Below, piece after piece: positions 26,648-34,797 of a stretch of 64,000 nt of DNA. The notes beneath the pieces are model-generated. The model worked only from the letters and a program-made list of their open reading frames with translations. It made no database searches and was not told where the DNA came from. The stretch comes from CAYLLN01 sp964384375 (GTDB taxonomy: Bacteria > Planctomycetota > Planctomycetia > Pirellulales > Pirellulaceae), in contig CAYLLN010000003.1 of the NCBI GenBank assembly GCA_964384375.1, positions 1 to 64,000 of the forward strand, read 5' to 3'. Numbering within the stretch: position 1 is the stretch's first letter; each line of letters starts with the position of its first letter. Position numbers and translations under genes: made by a program.

Positions 26648-27355
26648 TCAATCGCTGGCCAGTCGATAGCCAACCCCTTGTTCCGTCAGCAAATACTGCG
26701 GCTGGGCTGGGTCCAGTTCCAGCTTTCGTCGCAGGCCCGCCATAAACACGCGGAGGTGCTGCGTGTTCTGTGCCTGCTGCGGGCCCCAAACTTCGGTCAG
26801 AATCTGCGGGTACGTCACGACCTTGCCGGCATGCTGGACGAGCAGCGTGATGAGCTTGTATTCGAGCCGGGTGAGATGCACTTCTTGCCCGCGGACCAAG
26901 ACTCGCCGCGTTGCCAGATCGACTTTGAGCTCGCCGACCTCGAACACGGGCGATTCTACGCCCCCCTGCCGCTGCGAAACGTGCCGGAGAGCCACCCGAA
27001 TGCGGGCGAGCAATTCCCCCGTGCTGAACGGCTTGGTCATGAAATCATCGGCTCCACGGTTGAGAGCCGTGATTTTCTGCGAATCCTGGTTGCGGACCGA
27101 CAGGATGATGATCGGGGCGGCAAGCCATTCCCGCAGTCGGGCCAGCACATCCTGCCCGTCCATGTCCGGCAGGCCCAGATCGAGCAGCACAACGTCCGGC
27201 GGCCGGTCAATCGCTGCCGCAATCGCTTGCTCTCCGCTCTCCGCCTCGGAAGTCCGATAGCCGGCGCCGGAGAGGCACGAATGCAAGAACCGTCGCATTG
27301 GCGGCTCATCTTCGACCACGAGCACCAGCGGCGCCGCCGTTGCAACAGCAGTCAT
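26648..27355 (-). CDS. kdpE: KdpE-like response regulator
   Basis: 235 residues of the OmpR/PhoB class. Receiver: LVVEDEPPMRRFL with the acidic pair, VVLLDLGLPDMDG with Asp59 as phosphoacceptor, IIILSVRNQDSQKITALNRGADDFMTKPFS with the Lys. DNA-binding domain: HLTRLEYKLITLLVQHAGKVVTYPQILTEVWGP and GYRLA end. The SVRNQ and YDYLTKPF-like text is characteristic of KdpE. Its ATG overlaps the stop of the upstream sensor kinase. It would activate a potassium-uptake operon, but no kdpFABC is in the window. Confidence 0.9.
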   Translation of the reverse strand: MTAVATAAPLVLVVEDEPPMRRFLHSCLSGAGYRTSEAESGEQAIAAAIDRPPDVVLLDLGLPDMDGQDVLARLREWLAAPIIILSVRNQDSQKITALNRGADDFMTKPFSTGELLARIRVALRHVSQRQGGVESPVFEVGELKVDLATRRVLVRGQEVHLTRLEYKLITLLVQHAGKVVTYPQILTEVWGPQQAQNTQHLRVFMAGLRRKLELDPAQPQYLLTEQGVGYRLASD

Positions 27356-28971
27356 GGCAAGGTCTCTCCAGGGAGGATTTCATTCACCGGGGGAGTGCCG
27401 CACGGCAGCGCGATCGTAAACTCCGTTCCCCCATCCTGCCGATTAACCGCGAAAATCCGCCCTTCATGAGCTTGAACGATTGCCCGGCAGATCGACAAGC
27501 CCAGACCGATGCCGCGGCGACCATCGGCCACGGCCGCTCCGCCGCGGACAAACTTGTCGAACAGCTTCTCCTCGCTCCCCGGGGGCAAACCCGGACCCGA
27601 ATCGGCGATCCGCACCAGGGCTTCGCCCCCGGACGTCTCGGCCGAGATCTCGATAGGACTCCCCGGAGGTGTGTAGCGAAGTGCGTTCTCGATCAGGTTG
27701 CTCAGCACCTGCTGAATCAGGTCGTCGGCCACGTAGAGCAGCGGAAAGTCGGCTGGAATCTGCACGCGAACGACCCGCCCAGCCAACTCCCGCTTCAGCC
27801 GGGCGAGGGTCACGCCGACGAGTTCCTCGAGCACTTCCCAATCGCGCTGCAGCGTGAGCACACCGGCATCGAAGCGGGCCATGTCGAGCAGGTTTTCGAC
27901 CTGCCGCGACAGGCGATGCGACTCCGCTACTACCGTTTCCAGCATTTCGCGTTCTTCCTGGCCCAGCAAGTCCTTTTCTGCATCGACCACGCCTTGCGCC
28001 GTGACGGCGATCGTCGCCAGCGGCGTGCGTAGCTCGTGCGAGACGGCGCTGAGCAAAGCATTGCGCAGCTGCTCGGACTGAAATTGCACTTGCGACTGCT
28101 GCGCGTCGAGCAGCGATTGATCGCGCTCGATCGAGAGCGCGATCAAGTTGGCGCACGTTTCCAGCATCCGTAGCTCCTCCAGATCGCTGAAGCGGAGTGT
28201 ATCGGTCGTGCGAACGGCCAGAACCCCTCGCGCTTGCTGCGTTCCGATCATCGGCACTAGCAGCGCGCCGCAATCGGCGAACTGGCTCGTACCCGTGCCC
28301 GCGGACTGCTGGTGCTCGGCAACCCACTGGCCAGCAGCGCGGAGGGAATGCTCCTCCGACCAAACTGCGTCCCCCGCCCGCAGCCGCAGCGATCCATCAC
28401 TCTCGCGAAGAAAAATCGCTACGTCGCCGCCAAAGGTCTCCCGCAGCTGCTGGGCGGACGTCCGCACGAGAAACTCCGGTCCCGACATGCGGCTGAGCTG
28501 GCGGGAAAGTTGATCGAGCGCCACAGCCCGCCGCTCGCGAGCCTGCGATTCGTGATAAAGTTCCGCCGTTCGCTGCTCCTGTTCCTGAGACGACTGAAGC
28601 TGAATCTGAATCCGCGCCATCAGCTCGCTGACGAGCAACCCGATGCCGAGCATGACGCTGAGTGTCACGAAGTACTGTGCGTCGGTCGGATAGAAGCCGA
28701 ACACTGGGTGAACGAAGAAATAATCAAAGACGACAACCGAAACGACCGCTGTAGCTACCGCCGGTCCATGCCCACACCGCGCCGCAACCAGCGCGACACC
28801 GGCCAGGTAGATCATCACCAGATTGGGCTCGCTCATCCCCAGCGCGCTGCCTGTTGCAGCAATGAGCGTACAGATCCCGACGATCGCTAAAGCCAGCAGA
28901 TAGCGGGACCAGGCGCCAACGGCTCTTGCTGCGACTCCTGGCTCTGGCACTCGTGGGGTTGAAGGGGCCAT
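27352..28971 (-). CDS. KdpD-like sensor histidine kinase without the KdpD/Usp N-terminal domain
   Basis: The start is ATG at 28971; a TTG two codons earlier is possible. About 539 residues. It has four membrane helices of DUF4118 type (YLLALAIVGICTLIAATGSAL, NLVMIYLAGVALVAAR, GPAVATAVVSVVVFDYFFVHP, QYFVTLSVMLGIGLLVSELM) and a GAF-like domain (about 170-290). HisKA follows with phosphoacceptor His in SAVSHELRTPLATIA, then HATPase (NLIENALRYTP, RIADSGPGLPPG, GGRRGIGLGLSICRAIV). Canonical KdpD is ~900 residues, with a K+/c-di-AMP-sensing KdpD domain and Usp domain at the front; both are absent. The sensing input is therefore different or supplied in trans. Confidence 0.88.
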   Translation of the reverse strand: MAPSTPRVPEPGVAARAVGAWSRYLLALAIVGICTLIAATGSALGMSEPNLVMIYLAGVALVAARCGHGPAVATAVVSVVVFDYFFVHPVFGFYPTDAQYFVTLSVMLGIGLLVSELMARIQIQLQSSQEQEQRTAELYHESQARERRAVALDQLSRQLSRMSGPEFLVRTSAQQLRETFGGDVAIFLRESDGSLRLRAGDAVWSEEHSLRAAGQWVAEHQQSAGTGTSQFADCGALLVPMIGTQQARGVLAVRTTDTLRFSDLEELRMLETCANLIALSIERDQSLLDAQQSQVQFQSEQLRNALLSAVSHELRTPLATIAVTAQGVVDAEKDLLGQEEREMLETVVAESHRLSRQVENLLDMARFDAGVLTLQRDWEVLEELVGVTLARLKRELAGRVVRVQIPADFPLLYVADDLIQQVLSNLIENALRYTPPGSPIEISAETSGGEALVRIADSGPGLPPGSEEKLFDKFVRGGAAVADGRRGIGLGLSICRAIVQAHEGRIFAVNRQDGGTEFTIALPCGTPPVNEILPGETLP

Positions 28972-29104
28972 TCGCAAACCGTTCGCAATCAGGCCGGCGT
29001 TTCGTTCGCTTGCAACTCAGCTCCGTCCATGATGATCGTCCGCCGTTACTTTCGCCACTTGATGATTACGAATGCAAAACTCAGGAGAAGGCGTTCGCTG
29101 TCGT

Positions 29105-30082
29105 TCATCGACTAGGACTGAGCGGGCCGAGCTGTACCAACCACCGATCGAGCGCGGCGAAGAGAGTCTCCGGCAGCCGATCGTTGTGATCGTGGCCGGG
29201 AGCTGAGACGAAAGTTTTGGGCTCGTTCGCAGCGGCGAACAGGTTCTGACCTAGCGCGATCGGAATTGTGCGGTCCGCTTCGCCGTGAAACTGCAGCAGC
29301 GGGCCGCGGAACTTGCTTATCTTTGCTACAGAATCGAGCCGGTCGGCTACGAGCGTATCGACGAGAATTCTTGGGTAGTGGATCGCCGCGACTTCTTTGA
29401 GGGACGAGAACGTTCTGAGCAGAACGAGGCCGCGCGCACCGTCCTCCGCGGCCAGATCGACGGCGATTCCTCCACCCAGCGATTCGCCCAGCAACACGAT
29501 CTCGCTCTCGGCAATGCCGGCTCGCGCGGCCAGATCCTTTCGTGCCGCTCGTGCGTCGAGTAACAGACCAGGAATCGTCGGCGTCCCTTCACTCCGCCCG
29601 TAGCCGCGATAGTCGAAGACGAAAACGGTGGCCGCATAGCGCTGGCTCAGAATCGAGGCCAATGCGGCCCGATGCGTCAGGTTCCCTGCGTTGCCGTGGA
29701 TCATGAGCAGCGCGTGCCGGGGCTGCTCGTGGCGAATCAGCCAGCCATGCAGACGGAGCCCATCCGCCGAGCGAAACCAGCAGTCCTCAAACTCGTGTTC
29801 CGCGGGCCGCCAGTCTCCTTGCGGAAACGGCGCGGGAAAGAGAGCCAGGAACTCGTCGGGCGAGCGTGAAGCAGTCGTTAGCGTTTGCTCACGAAGCAGT
29901 TCCCGCTGGGCGACGAACTGCTGGCGGGCTTCGTCACGCTCGGTCTGGAGTGCTGCGAGCTCTGTCGCTTGTTGGTCAAGTTGGACAGTCAATGCTTGCA
30001 AACGACACAAAGTCCAAACGCTGACCGCAACAGACACAGCGATGGTGACGAGGCCAATCCATCGTAGGTTATGCTTTAGCAT
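29105..30082 (-). CDS. Membrane-anchored alpha/beta hydrolase
   Basis: 325 residues. One N-terminal membrane helix (WIGLVTIAVSVAVSVWTLC), then a coiled coil (LTVQLDQQATELAALQTERDEARQQF), then a hydrolase domain: LMIHGNAGNLTHRA, FVFDYRGYGRSEGTP, the elbow GESLGGGIAVDLA with the Ser nucleophile, LLQFHGEADRTIPI for the acid, and GHDHNDRLPE for the His. Closest in style to the BEM46/ABHD13 group of lipases/esterases. The ATG and the first six codons lie inside the palindromic repeat at 30064-30127; no other ATG precedes the membrane helix, so the repeat appears to supply the start. Confidence 0.85.
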   Translation of the reverse strand: MLKHNLRWIGLVTIAVSVAVSVWTLCRLQALTVQLDQQATELAALQTERDEARQQFVAQRELLREQTLTTASRSPDEFLALFPAPFPQGDWRPAEHEFEDCWFRSADGLRLHGWLIRHEQPRHALLMIHGNAGNLTHRAALASILSQRYAATVFVFDYRGYGRSEGTPTIPGLLLDARAARKDLAARAGIAESEIVLLGESLGGGIAVDLAAEDGARGLVLLRTFSSLKEVAAIHYPRILVDTLVADRLDSVAKISKFRGPLLQFHGEADRTIPIALGQNLFAAANEPKTFVSAPGHDHNDRLPETLFAALDRWLVQLGPLSPSR

Positions 30083-30127
30083 AACACTTCACAAATTTGA
30101 AAAGAGTTATGCTAAAGCATAACCTAC
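30064..30127. repeat. GTAG-headed inverted repeat pair (BIME-like), 64 bp
   Basis: Two perfect 22-bp arms in inverted orientation (30064-30085 and 30106-30127) flank a 20-bp AT-rich spacer. Each arm starts GTAG and is itself a hairpin, GTTATGC-TTTA-GCATAAC. It lies between the stop of the LRR-kinase and the hydrolase and encodes the latter's N-terminus. Confidence 0.9.
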
Positions 30128-30132
30128 TTCTC

Positions 30133-33100
30133 TTACGGCCGCGTGAGCGGAGTGCCCGTGCCCGATGTGTAATTGAGCGGCGAGGGTTCGCCCGCGGGAA
30201 CGCCATCGCCGGTTGGTTGGCGGGGCGTAGGAGCGAGAATTTCGGCGCCACTGGGAAGCGCCGAGCGAAGTGTGCGGATCGACTCGGGGGTGACCGGAGT
30301 TCCAAGGAGTGCGACGCTCCGCAGTGCCTTCATCCGAGCCAGAATCGAGGTCACTCCGTCGCTCACACCGGTGCGGCTGAGCGAGAGCTTGGCCAAGCGC
30401 GGCAGAGGGACGAGTTTTTCCACGCCGTCGTCGGTAACTGGAGTCGCCTCCAGATCGAGCGATTCTAGTTCGGTCAGCTTCGCAATCCGGTCGAGCGAAG
30501 CATCGGTGATCTTTGCGCCCCGGAGGCCGAGCGTGCGCAGAGCTGCGAGCGATTCGACGTGCACAAGTCCGTCGTCGTCGATCGTCGGATTGGCCGAGAG
30601 ATCGAGCGTTTGCAGCATCGGGAACGAGGCCAGCGCGTCCAAGTGCTCGGGACTCACCGGCGCGTGGCTCAAGTACAAGTGCCGCAGACCCGCGGCGCTC
30701 GATAGTTCTGCGAGGCCGGCCCCACTGACACGCGTGCCCCGAAGATCGAGCGTTTCGAGCTTGGTGAGTCCGGCCAGGGCCTTGAGCGCTTTGTCCGAGA
30801 TCGAGACCTGAGCGAGGCGAAGCGTCGTCAGGTTCGGCAGCTTGGCGAGGAAGGCGAGATCGCCGTCGCCGAGGCCCGTCTTCGAGAGATCGAGCGTTTG
30901 CAGGTCGGTGCAGGCCGAAACGTGCTTCACGATGTCATCGGCATGCAGATGGTCGAGGCCAGCCAGGTCGATGGCCACAATGCGGCAGGCGTCGCGCGGG
31001 ATACTCTTCATTCCCACAAGCGGACCGCTTTCGAGCGAGACCGTCCCCTTGTGCTGCACCAGCCAGCGAGCGGCGGCACGCTGCGGATCGGGTGCATCGC
31101 CACTCACTTCGCAGCGCGTCCCTAAAGCCGCCTTCAGTTCTTCCAGGCCGGCGTCCGTGAGCTTTGTGGCGCGAATGTCCAGCCGCGTCAGCGCGGGGAG
31201 TTCGGCAAGGTGCATCAGGGCGGAATCGGAGACGGCGGTACCCGACAGGTCGAGCCAGGTCAGCTCCTTGAGGCGTTTGCACAGCGGCAAATCGGCATCG
31301 GTCAGCGCGACACCGGCCAGCGACAGGTGCGACAGCCGCGGCAGGCTGCACGCTTGCCGCATCCCTGCTTCACCGATATCGGTGCGGGCCAGATAAAGCC
31401 GCGTGAGGGCCGGCAGCTTCGCAAGATGCCCGATGCCGGCGGAGGTGATCTTCGTGCCGCTCAGCGTCAGATCGCGCAGCGATTTGCAGCCGGCAAGCTG
31501 CCGCAGGCCGTCGTCATCGAGCGGCGAATCGGCCAGCGATAGCGATTCGAGCGAGGACAATTCACGGAACTTGGCGAGCAGAGCCGGATCGAGCTTGGCC
31601 GCGCCGGCCAGGTTGACCGCACGCACGGTGTACATGCCGGGCGGGAACATGTCGGCCGATTCGACTTCCTGAGGACCGTGATCGGTGACGATCGTCACGC
31701 GGCCACCGGCAGCCAGTACTGCCTGCGCCACTTCCAGATCGACCGGCTCCTTGAGCGTGATTTCGCAGTTGGGAAGCGACTGGCGAAACGCGGCAACTGC
31801 CGTCGGCGGCAACCGATGAGCGGCCAGCTGCAGCCGGCGAAGCGTGGCCAGCCCTTGCACATGAGCGAGTCCCGTCGGCGTCACATTCACGTTCACCAGG
31901 TCGAGCGAATCGATCTCTGGCAAGGCGACGAGTTGCTTCAGATCGTCATCGCCGAAATTGGCACCGGACGACAGATCGACCCTCTTCACTACTACGCGGC
32001 CAGCCGGTAATGCGTTGCGATCGCGGATGTCGGTCAGAAGCTGGCCACTGCTGTCCGTCAACGTGAGTGTCGCTCCACCATCGAGCAGGCGTCCAGCGAC
32101 GGCACGCTGTTGATCGGCCCCGTCCCACTGAATGGCCAGATTTGGGTTGGCGTGCGTCAGCGCCGCGTACTGCGAACTCGAAAGCCCCGTGTTGTGCAGC
32201 ACGAGCACTTCCAGCGATGAAAGCGAACGAAGCTGCTCGATCCCGGCATCAGTGATTTTGGTGTCCGACAAATTGAGCCGCGAGAGCTTCACCAGTGGAG
32301 TGAGGCGCGCGAGCGCCTGATCGGTCAGCGGCGTGTGCGACAGGTCGAGTTCAACCAGCCGCGTCATCCGATTAAGGCTGGCGAGTCCAGGCCCCTTGAT
32401 CGCCGTCCCCGCGAGATGCAGCCGCGCGAGCTGATCGAGCTTGGCCAGATGGACCATCCCTTCGTCGCTGATCGTCGTATTCGAGAGCCATAGCTCTTGC
32501 AGTCGCGGGATCGTGGCTAGTTGTGCGAGCTCCTTGTCCTGCACTCCGCTCCCTTCCAGGTGAATCGCGGCAATCTCCAGCGGCACCGGGGGCAAGTCGG
32601 CCTGGCTGGCCAGCGTCAGTGGCTCGCCGTCTCCGCTTACGGCCGTGACCGTGCCCCGATTGCGCCAGACCCAAGCGAGAGCCTCTTGATACTTCGCGTG
32701 GGGCGATGCAGCGGGCCGCGGAGTGACCTGCGGAGCGGGCAATCGCTCGGCGGGCTGCAGCGTCGCGACGATTTTGGTTGTTTGGGCCGGCGTCGCTTCA
32801 ATCCGCTTCTCATGCGGCAGGTAGCCTTCGCGGCGAATCTCGACGAACTGCGTGCCGGGCGAAACTTGCAGCGCCAGCGGCTTACCGTCTTTGCCGATTT
32901 GGCCCGCGAAGCGGCCGTTCACATAAATTTCGGCGGGCCCCTGATCCACCTGCACGATCAACGTGCCGCTGGCCGGCGGCGTGGGATCGTTGGTCAGGCG
33001 TGAAACGAGCGGAGCGAGGAACATGGCCGCCAGGGCGGCAACGCCGATCGCACCCGCGCCGAACGCAATGAGGCGGCCACGGGACTGAGCCTTTGTCGGG

Positions 33101-34569
33101 TGAGCGGGGCCAATCGCCGTCAGGCGAGCCTGGGACAACAGCGTGTCGCCCAATTCCATCATCGTCCCTTTGCCTGCCTTCGATCCGCGGACGGTGGACG
33201 GGGGCTCCTCGGGCGGAAGCTCGATCCCCTCCAGGGCCAGCTCGCTTGCCGCGCCGGGCACCTCGGCCTGGCACGCATCGAGTTCGAGTGCCACGTCGGT
33301 CATCGACGGCGGCCGGTCCGAGGGAACCTTGGCCATCATCCGCTGCAGGAGCGCTTCTAGCCGGGCAGTCGCGCCGGGGCACACATCGATCAGTTTCGGC
33401 GGCTCGGATGTCTGGTGCCAAAGCAGCTTTTCTGCGGCCGACCCGGGCGGAGCGGGCGTGCTGCCAACGAGGAGGTAATACAGCGTGCAGCCGAGGCTGT
33501 AGATGTCGGCTCGCGCATCGACGCTCTTCGCATCGCGGGCCTGCTCGGGGGCCATGTAATCGACGGTCCCCATCGTCCGGCCGGTCTGCGTCATGTCGGT
33601 GTGCAGATCAGGAGGAACCGTGCACCCCTTCACCTGAGCCAGTCCCATGTCGAGCACCTTCAGCGAACCTTGCCGGTTCACCATCAGGTTGCTCGGTTTG
33701 ATATCGCGATGGACGATCCCCTTCGCATGGGCAGCGGCCAAGCCGCGAGCGGCTTGCCCGATCAGTCGCACCGCGGCGGGAACCGGGATCGGCCCGCGCT
33801 CGCGCACGTAGGCGGCGAGATTCGGGCCATCGACATACTCCATCACCAGGAAATGCACCCCCTCGGCTTCGTCGGCATCGTAGGCGGCTGCCAGGTTCGG
33901 GTGCTGTAAACGGGCGGCAGCTTCCACCTCGCGCTGAAAGCGGGCAACTCCCTCGGGAATCTTTGAGAGACTCGTCGGCAGCACCTTCAACGCCACCAGC
34001 CGATTCATGCGCCGATGGCGAGCCTTGAAGACCGTCCCCATTCCACCCTGGCCGATCTTGTCCAGGATGACATAGTTGCCGAGCACCAAGCCGCCGGCCC
34101 GGCCGCGACAGAGCAACTCCGCCTGATAGCGCGTGAGCTTGTCTTGCTTGATGAGCCACGTGATCAAGTCGGCCAGCGTCGAACGGCCGGAGGGATCGGC
34201 TGCCGAATCTTCGCGGACCTGATTGACCTCGGCCGGCAGGAGCAGGCCGCTCTCCGACAGGCTGTGCAGGAACTCGCTGATCGTCAGACTGGCCGGCGGG
34301 GACGCTGCCGCGGCGAGATTCAGTTCGTGATCGGGCAGGTCAGGATGATTCGCGTTGAACGAATCATCGCCGTGACGGGTCAGCTCCAACTTCGTCGGCA
34401 GATGGTGCGGGTTGAGCGACGCCCCGCTATACGCCCCACGAACCTCGTCCCATAACTCCTTACACTTGCCGCAAGTGCGCAGGTGTTCGCTCGCACCGGC
34501 CTGGCGGTCGGCGGGCAGATCACCGCTGAGATAGGCCCGAAGCTCCGCTTCGGCGAAACAGGGAAACAT
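30133..34569 (-). CDS. Ser/Thr protein kinase with zinc-finger-like N-terminus, PEGA domain and giant LRR tail
   Basis: ATG at 34569 has a GAGG site and gives ~1478 residues; the longer frame overlaps the priA start and has no conserved sequence. Order: zinc-finger-like H-x3-C-x2-C (residues 29-36), linker, kinase domain about 165-430 (GQGGMGTVF glycine loop, VALKVLP with Lys195, HRDIKPSN with Asp289, DMGLA), and a membrane helix (LIAFGAGAIGVAALAAMFLAPL). A PEGA domain follows (VDQGPAEIYVNGRFAGQIG), then ~30 leucine-rich repeats of the LxxLxLSxTxITDxGLxxL type to the C-terminus. The N-terminal kinase should face the cytoplasm and the LRRs the periplasm: receptor-kinase topology reminiscent of plant LRR-RLKs. 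The ligand is unknown. Confidence 0.9.
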   Translation of the reverse strand: MFPCFAEAELRAYLSGDLPADRQAGASEHLRTCGKCKELWDEVRGAYSGASLNPHHLPTKLELTRHGDDSFNANHPDLPDHELNLAAAASPPASLTISEFLHSLSESGLLLPAEVNQVREDSAADPSGRSTLADLITWLIKQDKLTRYQAELLCRGRAGGLVLGNYVILDKIGQGGMGTVFKARHRRMNRLVALKVLPTSLSKIPEGVARFQREVEAAARLQHPNLAAAYDADEAEGVHFLVMEYVDGPNLAAYVRERGPIPVPAAVRLIGQAARGLAAAHAKGIVHRDIKPSNLMVNRQGSLKVLDMGLAQVKGCTVPPDLHTDMTQTGRTMGTVDYMAPEQARDAKSVDARADIYSLGCTLYYLLVGSTPAPPGSAAEKLLWHQTSEPPKLIDVCPGATARLEALLQRMMAKVPSDRPPSMTDVALELDACQAEVPGAASELALEGIELPPEEPPSTVRGSKAGKGTMMELGDTLLSQARLTAIGPAHPTKAQSRGRLIAFGAGAIGVAALAAMFLAPLVSRLTNDPTPPASGTLIVQVDQGPAEIYVNGRFAGQIGKDGKPLALQVSPGTQFVEIRREGYLPHEKRIEATPAQTTKIVATLQPAERLPAPQVTPRPAASPHAKYQEALAWVWRNRGTVTAVSGDGEPLTLASQADLPPVPLEIAAIHLEGSGVQDKELAQLATIPRLQELWLSNTTISDEGMVHLAKLDQLARLHLAGTAIKGPGLASLNRMTRLVELDLSHTPLTDQALARLTPLVKLSRLNLSDTKITDAGIEQLRSLSSLEVLVLHNTGLSSSQYAALTHANPNLAIQWDGADQQRAVAGRLLDGGATLTLTDSSGQLLTDIRDRNALPAGRVVVKRVDLSSGANFGDDDLKQLVALPEIDSLDLVNVNVTPTGLAHVQGLATLRRLQLAAHRLPPTAVAAFRQSLPNCEITLKEPVDLEVAQAVLAAGGRVTIVTDHGPQEVESADMFPPGMYTVRAVNLAGAAKLDPALLAKFRELSSLESLSLADSPLDDDGLRQLAGCKSLRDLTLSGTKITSAGIGHLAKLPALTRLYLARTDIGEAGMRQACSLPRLSHLSLAGVALTDADLPLCKRLKELTWLDLSGTAVSDSALMHLAELPALTRLDIRATKLTDAGLEELKAALGTRCEVSGDAPDPQRAAARWLVQHKGTVSLESGPLVGMKSIPRDACRIVAIDLAGLDHLHADDIVKHVSACTDLQTLDLSKTGLGDGDLAFLAKLPNLTTLRLAQVSISDKALKALAGLTKLETLDLRGTRVSGAGLAELSSAAGLRHLYLSHAPVSPEHLDALASFPMLQTLDLSANPTIDDDGLVHVESLAALRTLGLRGAKITDASLDRIAKLTELESLDLEATPVTDDGVEKLVPLPRLAKLSLSRTGVSDGVTSILARMKALRSVALLGTPVTPESIRTLRSALPSGAEILAPTPRQPTGDGVPAGEPSPLNYTSGTGTPLTRP

Positions 34570-34797
34570 AAGGTGCCTCGAGTCGTTGGGCACACCCGCC
34601 TGCTGCGACAGTTTGGCCATTCTATCCGCCTGCGGGATGCGAATACAGCATCGGGCGCAGGTGGGGGCAATTTGTGACAGGTCCGAGTGGACGTGCTGAA
34701 CGCAAATGCCCGCGACACAATGGTTTACGCACTGCACTGTGGGACGGTTTGCAAGTGGCGGCTCACGTCGCTTTATGAAACCACTAAAATCGACGGA

